Assembly: GCF_030814225.1 (NCBI RefSeq)
Contig: NZ_JAUSUR010000009.1
Span: forward strand, 1 to 64,000
DNA from: Breznakia pachnodae
GTDB lineage: Bacteria > Bacillota_I > Bacilli_A > Erysipelotrichales > Erysipelotrichaceae
Length of the DNA stretch: 64,000 bases
Direction of reading: 5' to 3'
Shown: in pieces, positions 1 through 8,413 of the stretch
Numbering within the stretch: the first letter of the stretch is position 1
Layout: each line of letters opens with the position of its first letter
Made by a program: the position numbers and the translations under genes
The notes under the pieces: model-generated
Told to the model about the DNA's origin: nothing
The model's input: the letters and a program-made list of their open reading frames with translations, nothing else
Databases searched by the model: none

Positions 1-821
1 AAGTAGATGGTTTCTTTGATTCCTCGATACATCATGGTATTACTATCTAGTTCATATTTGAACAAGTTATTTCCATACTTTCCTTGTCTTCTTCCTTGGA
101 TAATCATTTGCTTATTTCTTTGGTGATGATAGTCTTCTTTCCATTTTTGATGATTATTAATATACTCTTCTTTTGTATATTGGGCTTTGAATAGTCTACA
201 ACTTCCAAAACAGATTTGCTTAGGATGTTTCTTGTAGTTAGCTATTTCTTGTTTCTTACGATTCATCTTCCACAGCAACATCTTCAATCGATGGTTCAAG
301 CGTTTCATCATTACTTTGATATATAACTCTTCAAATAAATACAGGTTCATTTCTTTTTCATCTACAATACAAGTATTATGTTTGGTATATGAAAAACCAC
401 ATCCTTTAAAGATATGCAATTTATCGCTATTTCCTTGTGATATAGATATTAGACTATTGTGCACTTTCTTGAACTGCCGATATTGCTTTTCGACTTTCTT
501 ATACTTATTTTGGATATTCCCATGTTCTCTAGTTACTCGCTTCTCATGAAACTTTTGGATTTGAATACTTGTCTTTATTTTTGCTTTGACATCACTTATC
601 ACACTAAGTGGCATATAGTCACTAGTTCCATATCTTGCCTTCAATTTCTTTTGAAATCCTTTTCCTATTTTCACATTATAAAAAGTATCATCATAGCATC
701 TGCGATAGGAATAATGATACATTTGATTATATACTTTTAAATCATGATGGATACAGTTTACTTGAGATTCACTTAAATGTTTGAGATATAATCGTTGACT
801 TTGAGAGATGGTTTTTGGCAT
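1..821 (-). CDS. TnpB-like (IS200/IS605 OrfB) protein, 5' part only
   Basis: A reading frame of 273 codons without a stop runs off the left edge, starting at ATG 821-819 behind an AGGAG site. The product is very basic, rich in Lys, His, Tyr and Gln, and carries a segment like KQICFGSCRLFKAQY followed by a K-rich stretch, which I recognise from TnpB/OrfB proteins of clostridial IS605-type elements. TnpB proteins are RNA-guided nucleases that help keep IS200/IS605 elements in place. The catalytic RuvC part and the zinc finger would lie beyond the edge, so activity cannot be judged. No Y1 transposase (TnpA) gene is seen upstream of it in the window, so this may be a TnpB-only element. Assignment is by motif memory, not by search. 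Confidence 0.7.
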   Translation of the reverse strand, partial: MPKTISQSQRLYLKHLSESQVNCIHHDLKVYNQMYHYSYRRCYDDTFYNVKIGKGFQKKLKARYGTSDYMPLSVISDVKAKIKTSIQIQKFHEKRVTREHGNIQNKYKKVEKQYRQFKKVHNSLISISQGNSDKLHIFKGCGFSYTKHNTCIVDEKEMNLYLFEELYIKVMMKRLNHRLKMLLWKMNRKKQEIANYKKHPKQICFGSCRLFKAQYTKEEYINNHQKWKEDYHHQRNKQMIIQGRRQGKYGNNLFKYELDSNTMMYRGIKETIY

Positions 822-840
822 AAGTATTACTCCTTTTTAT

Positions 841-1139
841 TGGTTTATAATATTATGTCAACGATTCAATTGCAGTTCTTTATTGTTTATAGTTTACCAT
901 GATAATTTTACTATTAAAAGTCTTGTATTTTTATAATTATTCATTACTAAAGATTTGATTTTATCACTACTAAAAATAGCACTTACGTCTTGTATTGATT
1001 CTCGTTCGAGAAAACTTTCCTATATGATAAAAAAGTTCGTACACATACTACATTGTATACGAACTTATCAATACTCTCACCCACTAATACTTGACACTAA
1101 CTTCTATGATTGTAAACTATAAAACTTAGATGTATCCAT
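841..1139. other. Gene-free stretch between TnpB-like gene and PTS operon
   Basis: About 300 bases with no convincing reading frame. It should hold the TnpB promoter and, if the element is intact, its left end, but I could not recognise an element boundary. The only clear structure is the hairpin terminator at 1025-1066 of the PTS operon that ends at 1140. Confidence 0.5.
1025..1066 (-). terminator. Rho-independent terminator of the licT-EIIBC-352aa-EIIA operon
   Basis: Arms AAGTTCGTA (1033-1041) and TACGAACTT (1058-1066) form a 9-bp stem; on the minus strand a run of T residues follows. It lies about 75 bases past the EIIA stop codon. Confidence 0.7.
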
Positions 1140-1586
1140 TTACTCTATACACATTAAATAATCTCCACATAACACTTCCTCTTGATTCACAACATCTGTT
1201 ATTAATGAGTTATTCGTATTCGATATGATAATCATTGTATCTATACAATAGCCCTTTTCTTTAATTCTTCCCATATCAAATTTTATTAGCAAGTCACCTT
1301 GCTTAACCTCATCACCTTGTTTTATAAAAGATTCAAAGTAATTACCTTTTAAATTAACAGTGTCTATCCCTATATGAATAAGAATTTCTTTACCGTTTGT
1401 AGATTGTAAACCTATTGCATGCTTAGATGGAAAAATCATTTCTACTTTTGCATCAAAAGGAGCAATCAATTTCCCTTCATATGGAACAATCGCAATCCCA
1501 TCTCCCAGCATTTTCTGTGAAAATGCAATGTCATTAACTTCAGATAAATCTTTTAGTTTCCCTTTTATTGGACTATATATTTTCAT
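1140..1586 (-). CDS. PTS EIIA component, glucose/beta-glucoside (Crr) type
   Basis: Cytoplasmic single-domain EIIA of 148 aa that would pass phosphate from HPr to the EIIB domain of the EIIBC encoded upstream at 2721-4154. The family hallmark is clear: KHAIGL around His56 and LIHIGIDTVNL with His71 as the phosphorylated residue. The start ATG has an AGGAG site. It is the last gene of a four-gene operon (licT, EIIBC, 352-aa protein, EIIA) and supplies the EIIA domain that the EIIBC lacks, so the permease is split. Confidence 0.92.
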   Translation of the reverse strand: MKIYSPIKGKLKDLSEVNDIAFSQKMLGDGIAIVPYEGKLIAPFDAKVEMIFPSKHAIGLQSTNGKEILIHIGIDTVNLKGNYFESFIKQGDEVKQGDLLIKFDMGRIKEKGYCIDTMIIISNTNNSLITDVVNQEEVLCGDYLMCIE

Positions 1587-1659
1587 TGTTGAACTCCTTT
1601 CATATGCTAAAGCTTAGATTAAAATACATATAGTGATATCAGACTTTAGTAAATCTCAA

Positions 1660-2718
1660 TTATCCAATAATATCAAATCCTAATTTCTCTAGGTTATAAT
1701 CATATGCATCCATATTTTCCACAAACGTATAATATAAGCGATGTTTATAAGGTTTATTTCCCTCATACCATGTTCCCAACACATGAGACTGTCCATGTTT
1801 TTCAACACGTGGTTTTGCAGTAAAACCTTTTGATCCCCATTTCCCTTCAAAGTGAATCTCTTTATCACAGAAACGGAAAATTGCATCTTTGAACACACAA
1901 GTCCCATCATCTACATAAGGCAAACGAGTCCAGTCAGCTTCCATTGAAACCTGATCAGTCACAATCGGCTGCTCACCTTCTAATATATAATATGCAAGTG
2001 TTTTCCCTACACCATTGATTGAAATTGATATAAAAGTAGTTTCTTTACGACCATCTTCTCTGATTCCAATCCCCATAAATGCAATGTATCCTAAAGGAAT
2101 ATCACCAAAACCTTCTACTGCTTCCTTGATAAACATTCGATCAAATTCCCCTAAACCAAGAATTGGTTTACCTTTAAATGAGCCTATCCAGGATGTTGGT
2201 TGAAATATCATTGAAGCATTATTATAAACTGATTGATGATCATAAATTGTATGTGACCATGGCTCACCTTTTATATTAAAGAAGTCGCCTTCTTTCATCG
2301 TTACATAATCTTTATGAAAACGACATTCAACAAGCTTCTCTTCAGATCCAAATCCATAGACTAATGGATTCTCTGTTATTTTTTGATATTCAATAATTGG
2401 TGTTTCCGGAGTTGCAATCTCATCCACATGATATGCTCCTTTTTGAGGAGAGAGAAAATCATCTCCCAGCTCCACTAAATTCGCAAATCGATATTCATTT
2501 TTTGATACATCCGTGTGTCTGAGATAAACAAATGGCTTTTTGGTACCATCACCATCTGGAAAAAACATACCATATACATCAATAAGAGCCAACTTTGCAT
2601 GACCATCAAAATCATTATCATATATTTCTGGTGTTCTTTCTAATAAGTTATTTGGTTTTCCAACCTCAACATATAATGTCTGTCCAGATGTATTTTTAAA
2701 ATCTACAACTTTTGCCAT
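1660..2718 (-). CDS. Unrecognised 352-aa cytoplasmic protein of a beta-glucoside PTS operon
   Basis: I do not recognise this family with confidence. The 352-aa product has no signal peptide or membrane segment, starts behind GGAGG and lies 2 bases after the EIIBC gene, so it is co-transcribed with a licT-controlled beta-glucoside transporter. It occupies the place where such operons normally have a GH1 or GH4 phospho-glucosidase, yet shows no TENG, NEP or GH4 motif. Tryptophan, glycine and aromatic residues are spread through it (for example PTSWIGSFKGKPILGLGEFD in the middle and HGQSHVLGTWYEGNKPYKHR near the end), which would fit a beta-rich, lipocalin/CrtC-AttH-like double barrel. That fold guess is inference only. 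Likely role: processing of the imported phospho-glycoside. Confidence 0.8.
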   Translation of the reverse strand: MAKVVDFKNTSGQTLYVEVGKPNNLLERTPEIYDNDFDGHAKLALIDVYGMFFPDGDGTKKPFVYLRHTDVSKNEYRFANLVELGDDFLSPQKGAYHVDEIATPETPIIEYQKITENPLVYGFGSEEKLVECRFHKDYVTMKEGDFFNIKGEPWSHTIYDHQSVYNNASMIFQPTSWIGSFKGKPILGLGEFDRMFIKEAVEGFGDIPLGYIAFMGIGIREDGRKETTFISISINGVGKTLAYYILEGEQPIVTDQVSMEADWTRLPYVDDGTCVFKDAIFRFCDKEIHFEGKWGSKGFTAKPRVEKHGQSHVLGTWYEGNKPYKHRLYYTFVENMDAYDYNLEKLGFDIIG

Positions 2719-2720
2719 GA

Positions 2721-4154
2721 TTATTCCTCCTCACTATTTTTAATTTCTTCTTCATCAAAATTAGCAAACATAATAACTCCAATTGCTCCAATTGCAATAG
2801 CAAGCACTGTACAGCCCAAACCTTTAATCAGATTTAATGTTGATCCACTAAATACTGCAAATGGCCCTATAACATTAGTAGCTGCAACATTGTAATACAC
2901 AGGTTGTACAATTCCTAATACAACTCCTAAGATTGCTCCTCCGATCAGCATTACTTTAATTGCTGATTTAGATTTGATTGCTACACTATAGATTGCAGGT
3001 TCTACAATTCCACCTACAAATCCTGCAACTACCGCAGAGGCAGCTGCTGCTTTGTTCTCTTTTTTCTTATATTTAAATACTGCTCCCAATGCCATTCCAT
3101 ACAATAACCATACTGCTGAAACTGCACAAACAAGAGTAAATGGATCATTTCCATTTTGGAATAAGAAAGCAAATGCTGTTAGTGAAATCGGCATATGCAT
3201 TCCACCCAATGTAATCACAGGCCAGATAGCAGTTAATAGCGCATATCCAATGATTCGAATTGGCAAAATTGAATTATACATCCACATAAATACATCATTG
3301 ATCACTTCTCCAACATAGGTTCCAAGTGGTGCAAATACAGCAAGCATAAGTATGATCATTACAAAGAAAATAATGAATGGTGCAACCGTCCCAAATAAAA
3401 TTGAAGGTGTAATCTTCTTAATAAACTTATATAAATAAGTAAATATCCAAACCCCTAATAATACCGGTAAGATTGTTGATCCATAATCATTTATTGGAAC
3501 AGAAACTAACCCAAATAATGAGAAACTTTCTGCTGTTCCTACCATTGCCGCAAAACTAGGAATAATCGTTAATCCTCCAATTAACATACCCCAAACTGGA
3601 TTCGATACATTCAATGCTTTTGCAGCACTATATCCAATATAAATTGGCAAGAAATAGAATAATGCATCATAGATAAGACCACATGTTAAATATAGTTCAC
3701 TGTCAACTGCAATCACATCAAGTACATCTGGACCTAATAGAGTTGCAACTGTATTCCATAATGCAGCCCCTAATAATGGATAGATAATCGGTGTCATTGA
3801 TGCAACCATATATGTGAAAATGTTATTTACTATCTTCTTAGGTGAAAATTTCTTTTCTTCCTCTGATTCTTCATCCAGGTTTTCATCAATTAAATCCAAT
3901 TTTTTAAAGTTTCCTAAATCACATAAATAATCGTATACAAATTCTACATTTTGACCAATGATGAGTTGATACATACCTCCAGAGTTCATTACTCCTAAAA
4001 CACCATCTATCTTTTTAACAGCATCTTCATCTACTTTTTTCATATCTTTTATTTGAAAGCGTAAACGAGTTGCACAATGAAATACATTTTTTACATTTCC
4101 TTTGCCACCAACGTGTTCTAACACATCTTCAGCAATTTTTAGATTTTTATCCAT
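2721..4154 (-). CDS. PTS EIIBC component, beta-glucoside family
   Basis: Membrane permease that imports and phosphorylates a beta-glucoside. The N-terminal EIIB domain (about residues 1-80) has the phosphorylated Cys in FHCATRLRF; the rest is a polytopic EIIC domain with the GGIVEPAIY segment typical of this family. There is no C-terminal EIIA domain; it is supplied by the gene at 1140-1586. I place the start at ATG 4154, behind AGGAGG, rather than at an upstream in-frame TTG. It follows licT (4258-5103) by about 100 bases and is followed by the 352-aa gene. Expression should depend on the antiterminator at 5191-5259. Confidence 0.92.
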   Translation of the reverse strand: MDKNLKIAEDVLEHVGGKGNVKNVFHCATRLRFQIKDMKKVDEDAVKKIDGVLGVMNSGGMYQLIIGQNVEFVYDYLCDLGNFKKLDLIDENLDEESEEEKKFSPKKIVNNIFTYMVASMTPIIYPLLGAALWNTVATLLGPDVLDVIAVDSELYLTCGLIYDALFYFLPIYIGYSAAKALNVSNPVWGMLIGGLTIIPSFAAMVGTAESFSLFGLVSVPINDYGSTILPVLLGVWIFTYLYKFIKKITPSILFGTVAPFIIFFVMIILMLAVFAPLGTYVGEVINDVFMWMYNSILPIRIIGYALLTAIWPVITLGGMHMPISLTAFAFLFQNGNDPFTLVCAVSAVWLLYGMALGAVFKYKKKENKAAAASAVVAGFVGGIVEPAIYSVAIKSKSAIKVMLIGGAILGVVLGIVQPVYYNVAATNVIGPFAVFSGSTLNLIKGLGCTVLAIAIGAIGVIMFANFDEEEIKNSEEE

Positions 4155-4257
4155 ACTACTACAATTCCTCCTTTTAATTTTTATATTAATTAACAAGTGT
4201 CGACAAATTGTTTATTAACAGAACATCAAAATATACTGTATACTAGACAAAATTCTA

Positions 4258-5103
4258 CTATTTCACATTCACATTTCTAAAATGTAAAGATAAATAATTT
4301 AACTCCTGGCGAGATAAATTCTCTCCATATAATTCTTCTATATAATTTCCATATTTTCTAGCAAAGGCTAATTCACCAGGTAAACATGTTTCTATTGTTT
4401 GATTCAATAATGAATCTTCCTCTTCATTGCGTAATGCTTCTTCAGGTATTACTTCATCATTTTTAAAATATCTCTTAGCTATATACTTTAAATGAACAAC
4501 GAGACGATCAAAATTAATAGTATTTTCAACTAAGTTTTCATTTTCATTATGACTCTTAATATACTCAATTGAATCATTTACAAACTTAACTTCACGCTCT
4601 ACCTCTTTGGTTTTTTGACCACTTGATGTTTCAATAATATGTAATACAATAAATCCTAATTCATCCTCTGAAATTTCAAATCCGATTCTATCTAAAATGA
4701 TTTTCTTCGCTTGCCTAGCTACAGCAAACTCGGTTGGATAATATCGTTTCATCTCTGAGAAAAATGAGTTTTTAAGAATAATCCCTTCTTTTTCATGAAT
4801 AATTGCATGATAAATATGATCTGTTAGAATCAGATATACTGAATTAGAAAACTTCAGACCTAATTCTTCTCCATATTCTACAATCATCTCTGTAATCTCT
4901 AAATATACAGCAGGAATCTCCTCTACTAAATCAATTAGTTTAGCGTTAAATTCCTTCATCATAAAAGTCTTTTGAATTTTCGACTCATCTACTTTATCTC
5001 CCACTCTGGCTTTATATCCCAATCCAGTACCCATCACAATTATTTCTCTTTTTTTATCTCTTGCGATTATTACATTGTTATTAAGTAATTGAACAATAAT
5101 CAT
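4258..5103 (-). CDS. licT: LicT/BglG-type transcriptional antiterminator
   Basis: RNA-binding antiterminator of 281 aa. The first about 55 residues form the CAT RNA-binding domain (LLNNNVIIARD, GTGLGYKARVGDKV), followed by two PRD domains carrying the conserved phosphorylated histidines (DHIYHAIIH and FIVLHI in PRD1; LVVHL and LSLHFRN in PRD2). It is the first gene of its operon and lies just downstream of a matching RAT/terminator pair at 5191-5259, so it should control its own operon. In this family EIIB-dependent phosphorylation of PRD1 inactivates and HPr-dependent phosphorylation of PRD2 activates. The ATG is preceded by a GAGG site. Confidence 0.93.
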   Translation of the reverse strand: MIIVQLLNNNVIIARDKKREIIVMGTGLGYKARVGDKVDESKIQKTFMMKEFNAKLIDLVEEIPAVYLEITEMIVEYGEELGLKFSNSVYLILTDHIYHAIIHEKEGIILKNSFFSEMKRYYPTEFAVARQAKKIILDRIGFEISEDELGFIVLHIIETSSGQKTKEVEREVKFVNDSIEYIKSHNENENLVENTINFDRLVVHLKYIAKRYFKNDEVIPEEALRNEEEDSLLNQTIETCLPGELAFARKYGNYIEELYGENLSRQELNYLSLHFRNVNVK

Positions 5104-5190
5104 AACTAGTTCCTCTTTCTTTCTAATTAAGCAACTTACGTGAATTTGGTGAATATTAGTTGTTCTCTAAGATACAATCAGTCTAATAAA

Positions 5191-5259
5191 GAACAAAAAA
5201 AGGCTAAACTTAATTAAAACAATTAATTAAGGTTTAGCCTGCATTACCAGTGACAATCC
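5191..5259 (-). promoter_or_regulatory. RAT antiterminator site overlapping a terminator, upstream of licT
   Basis: On the minus strand a ribonucleic antiterminator-like sequence (GGATTGTCACTGG... GGCTAAACC, 5231-5259) runs directly into a terminator whose arms are 5201-5213 and 5228-5240, followed by seven U residues at 5194-5200. The last part of RAT is the first arm of the terminator, so the two structures exclude each other, as in bgl/lic systems. Confidence 0.9.
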
Positions 5260-5283
5260 TCAGATTCTATTTATTTCACCTAA

Positions 5284-5311
5284 ATTATAGCATGGTTTTT
5301 TGCTTTGTCAA
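5284..5311 (-). promoter_or_regulatory. Sigma-A type promoter of the first licT operon
   Basis: On the minus strand TTGACA (5311-5306) and TATAAT (5289-5284) are separated by 16 bases. The start of transcription would be just upstream of the RAT site at 5259. Confidence 0.85.
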
Positions 5312-5386
5312 TATGACTGTCAATATATTACTAAACAAACAGTAGCAATGAGTGATACTTATCACACTAGCAATAAAATAAGGTCA

Positions 5387-6166
5387 TTATTTATTCTTTA
5401 CGAGTTTGTATGTATTATAGTTCTTTATATTCTTTGATGATATATTTATTCTATCTATTCCAATTATCAATGCAAAATATACAACTGTAAGTACTGTAAA
5501 TACATATTCACCCATCATTACATTTGCATAGATTAAGAAGAAATACATAATCAACAATCCAAATATTTTTACTAAATCTTTATTTGTTTCAAGATTTGAA
5601 TACATCTTATATAATCTTTGAAATAATACAATTGATATCAAAGATTGAAGGCCAATTGCTATAAATGAGAACCCTTGTGTAATCGCATAATTACTCACCA
5701 TTGCAGAACTTATATCTTTAGAATATCCTAAGACATCAATTAGATAAGAGATATCTCCTACTCGTATATGATCTCCAATTACTAGATTTTCAAAACATGT
5801 AAGACCAATACTAATAATAAAACCGTATGCTAATCCCATCCAGACCATTTTCTTACGTTCTTCATCAGTTTCATGAGATATGATACGTTTGTTTGCAAAG
5901 TAAAGTAGTATAACTACGAAGAATGATAGAGCACTTACAAATAGTACCATTGAAAACATACCTGACAACTGTGATGATGCTGAGAATATCCCTGTCGATA
6001 CAAGTGGATAAATTACATTATTATACATTACATATAATAGTAATCCTTTTAGAAATGCTGCTAATTTTAATCTTTTTGTATATCCCAATACAATTAACCA
6101 TATGATTGGTAATACAATTGCGATAACTGCTGAAATCACTAATAATATAAATCCTAAATTACTCAT
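5387..6166 (-). CDS. Polytopic membrane protein of unknown function
   Basis: A 259-aa very hydrophobic protein with about seven or eight predicted membrane helices, separated by short basic loops. I chose ATG 6166 because the GGAG site is only one base away from the two upstream ATG codons. It has a loose look of YhfC-type membrane proteins (a helix with FENLVIG in the middle), but the metal-binding residues expected for that group are not obvious, so I leave it unnamed. It stands alone between two PTS operons with its own upstream region and is not clearly linked to either. Confidence 0.75.
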   Translation of the reverse strand: MSNLGFILLVISAVIAIVLPIIWLIVLGYTKRLKLAAFLKGLLLYVMYNNVIYPLVSTGIFSASSQLSGMFSMVLFVSALSFFVVILLYFANKRIISHETDEERKKMVWMGLAYGFIISIGLTCFENLVIGDHIRVGDISYLIDVLGYSKDISSAMVSNYAITQGFSFIAIGLQSLISIVLFQRLYKMYSNLETNKDLVKIFGLLIMYFFLIYANVMMGEYVFTVLTVVYFALIIGIDRINISSKNIKNYNTYKLVKNK

Positions 6167-6261
6167 AATCATCATTCTCCTTTTCTTACTTTGATAACTT
6201 TTTTATTTTCGTATTCTTTCTAATTTCACTTCTCTTTTTGCATATAATATATTAAAATGTA

Positions 6262-6331
6262 ATCATTAGGAATAGTAGGTTACGCAAACACCGAATAAAT
6301 CTTTGATTTATCTATTCCTAATTCCTAATGA
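6262..6331 (-). terminator. Hairpin downstream of the cellobiose-type PTS operon
   Basis: Arms ATTAGGAATAG (6265-6275) and CTATTCCTAAT (6312-6322) form an 11-bp stem around a smaller internal hairpin; the ATTCCTA unit is repeated directly at 6321-6327. On the minus strand it follows the EIIC stop and is followed by a moderately T-rich stretch. A short extra stem (ACGCTaataAGCGT) at 6337-6352 sits next to the stop codon. Confidence 0.5.
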
Positions 6332-6355
6332 CACAAGACGCTAATAAGCGTTTTT

Positions 6356-7660
6356 TTATGCTGTTTCTTCTATTGCTGCTTCCCTTTCTGCTTCTTTCTT
6401 TAATTCTGCATTTTCAAATGCTCTAAAGAATGGGAAGTAGATTACTAACCCAATAAAAAATACAACAATCACTAAGATAATTGTTTTCCAATCTCCAGTT
6501 CCTAAAGGTCCTAGAATAAATGGTGGGGTAGCCCATGGAAGGGTTGCATAGAATCGAGCAATCAATCCAAACTGGAATGCTGCATACCCTACAATTGCTG
6601 CAATCGTACCAATCAAAATAAATGGAATTATTAAGAATGGATTTAATGCTAATGGTAAACCAAAGATTACTGGTTCCACAATCGTAAAGATTGCTGATGG
6701 GAAACATGCCCAACCTAATGATCTTAAATATTTAACTCTAGATGTAATCATCAACAAGATTAATGGCCATACCGTTGCTGTCCAGTTTGTAAGTCTATCA
6801 ACACCAGAGTTTGTCATAACATGAGGCAAATTCACTCCTGACACACCCTGAGCCAATGCCTCTGCATTTTCTGCAGTCCACATTGTTGTAAGCGGAGTAA
6901 ATACTGATGCAACCATATTATCTCCATGAAGACCAACTGACCATAAGATATTTTGTGTAGTCATTCTGAATGTGTACATCCAAATGTTATCTGCTGCTGA
7001 GAATAATGGTTGCAGTAATTCTGTAAACCAAACTACTAAATCAATATCCAATACTGTTCTTACTAACCATGCAATCGTAAAGATACACGCAAATGGGATC
7101 AATGAGGTAAATGCATTACCTACATTTGGTGGTACTGATGCTGGCATACGAATTGTAATATTCTTATCTATAAATAACTTATAAATTCGAACGGCAATAA
7201 TACTTGTAATCATCGTTACAAACAGTCCTGATGCGCTGAATGCATTTACTGAAATCATTCCATCTGTTACTCCATTCAAATTAATCATAAAGAATGTTCC
7301 AGCACCTAATAGTGCTGCTGTCATTAAATCTAAATTTAATCGTTTTCCATATGACATTGAAATTGTTAATGATGTATAGAACGCTAAGAAATTCATTGTT
7401 AATGAGTTAACAACTACAAACTTAGGTGCTAAATCTTCTAGGAATGGCAATAACGCTTTTCCTGAATCCCCTATACTTGGTGAACCTAATACATATAAAA
7501 TTAGGAAGATACTTCCGATGATAATTACAGGCATTGTTGCAACCAATCCATCCTGGATTGATGCAATAACTGGTTTTTCCGCAAACTTACCAATCGGACC
7601 TGCAAGCTTCATTGTAAAATCACTAATTTTGTCCATAAATGATTTTTTACTTTGTGTCAT
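6356..7660 (-). CDS. celB: PTS EIIC component, lactose/cellobiose family
   Basis: Integral membrane sugar channel of 434 aa. Family features: the N-terminal KPVIASIQDGLVATMPVIIIGS segment, the central ITIRMPASVPPNVGNAF loop and a C-terminal half with GLHGDN and EPVIFGLPL, with about ten membrane helices. It imports a beta-disaccharide or aryl-glycoside with EIIB (7678-7971) and EIIA (8004-8324), the three being adjacent and in the order EIIA, EIIB, EIIC of transcription. Expression probably starts at the operator-controlled promoter at 8348-8406. Confidence 0.92.
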   Translation of the reverse strand: MTQSKKSFMDKISDFTMKLAGPIGKFAEKPVIASIQDGLVATMPVIIIGSIFLILYVLGSPSIGDSGKALLPFLEDLAPKFVVVNSLTMNFLAFYTSLTISMSYGKRLNLDLMTAALLGAGTFFMINLNGVTDGMISVNAFSASGLFVTMITSIIAVRIYKLFIDKNITIRMPASVPPNVGNAFTSLIPFACIFTIAWLVRTVLDIDLVVWFTELLQPLFSAADNIWMYTFRMTTQNILWSVGLHGDNMVASVFTPLTTMWTAENAEALAQGVSGVNLPHVMTNSGVDRLTNWTATVWPLILLMITSRVKYLRSLGWACFPSAIFTIVEPVIFGLPLALNPFLIIPFILIGTIAAIVGYAAFQFGLIARFYATLPWATPPFILGPLGTGDWKTIILVIVVFFIGLVIYFPFFRAFENAELKKEAEREAAIEETA

Positions 7661-7677
7661 TTCTATTCTCTCCTTTT

Positions 7678-7971
7678 TTATTTTAGTAATTCTTGTGCTT
7701 GTTTATAAACAACTGTTCCATTCATTTGACCATAAGCTGCCATATCAATTAACCCACACGCTTTATTATGCTTCTTGCATACTGACTCTATATCAGGATA
7801 CTTGTATCGAATCTGTGGACCAACTAGAACAACATCAAACTCTTCAATTAAATCTTTTAATTTTGATTCTGGAAAAGCTTCTATTCTATCCTTATCTGCA
7901 GCAACTGCTTTCATATTGTTTACCAACAAACTTGTAGACATTCCTGCAGCACAAACTAGTAGTACATTCAT
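7678..7971 (-). CDS. celA: PTS EIIB component, lactose/cellobiose family
   Basis: Soluble 97-aa phosphocarrier. The phosphorylated Cys is in the N-terminal MNVLLVCAAGMSTSLLV loop (Cys7), and the LVGPQIRYKYPDIE strand-loop is typical of cellobiose EIIB. It passes phosphate from EIIA to the incoming sugar on EIIC. It sits 17 bases before the EIIC gene and 32 bases after the EIIA gene. Confidence 0.93.
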   Translation of the reverse strand: MNVLLVCAAGMSTSLLVNNMKAVAADKDRIEAFPESKLKDLIEEFDVVLVGPQIRYKYPDIESVCKKHNKACGLIDMAAYGQMNGTVVYKQAQELLK

Positions 7972-8003
7972 AATCTTCCTCCTTTCTGTTTACTATATAT
8001 TAT

Positions 8004-8324
8004 CTATTTGTGCTCTCTCATCTCCTGGTACATATTGACCATCTCCTTACACAAGTCGAAACATACCATTGCCATTGCAAAATGATCCTGTGCATGTACC
8101 ATTAATATATCCGGTTTGGTTTCTGCTCCCTGTGCATTCGCAAACAACATACTTGTCTGTACTTCGTGAGCCAAATGGAATTCTTTATCTGCATCTTCAA
8201 ACTTTTCCTGTGCTTCCTCATATTGCCCTTTTCTGGCCAACATCAGTGCCTCCATTGAAGATGATCTTGAGTTTCCTGCATGTAGGATTAACTCAAATGC
8301 TTTTTCACTCATTTTCTCATCCAT
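8004..8324 (-). CDS. celC: PTS EIIA component, lactose/cellobiose family
   Basis: A 106-aa helical-bundle EIIA. The N-terminal LILHAGNSRSSSMEALMLARKG and the HAQDHFAMAM segment with the phosphorylated His are diagnostic of the Lac/cellobiose family. The ATG has an AGGAG site. It is the first gene after the promoter at 8348-8406, between licR and the EIIB gene. Confidence 0.92.
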   Translation of the reverse strand: MDEKMSEKAFELILHAGNSRSSSMEALMLARKGQYEEAQEKFEDADKEFHLAHEVQTSMLFANAQGAETKPDILMVHAQDHFAMAMVCFDLCKEMVNMYQEMREHK

Positions 8325-8347
8325 ATAGATCTCCTTTCTCTAATTAA

Positions 8348-8406
8348 AGTATAGCAATCATTACAATTCCTTACCTTATTGCAAATTTCCACTACCTTAT
8401 GGAAAT
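8348..8406 (-). promoter_or_regulatory. Promoter and operator of the EIIA-EIIB-EIIC unit
   Basis: The minus strand has a -10 box TATACT (8353-8348). Exactly 27 bases upstream begins a 26-bp element at 8381-8406 with TTTCC and GGAAA arms around a 10-bp centre ending CTTAT. The same arrangement occurs at 12799-12857. No good -35 box is present, which fits activator dependence. Confidence 0.75.
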
Positions 8407-8413
8407 ACATAAT

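Noticed and set aside
4155..4196. Longer EIIBC reading frame from an in-frame TTG
   Set aside because: The ATG at 4154 has AGGAGG at a usable distance and begins directly with the EIIB domain; the extra residues are basic and unrelated to the family.
5352..5365. GTGATA-CT-TATCAC palindrome
   Set aside because: A short AT-rich palindrome just after the membrane protein gene end, with no promoter nearby; could be chance.
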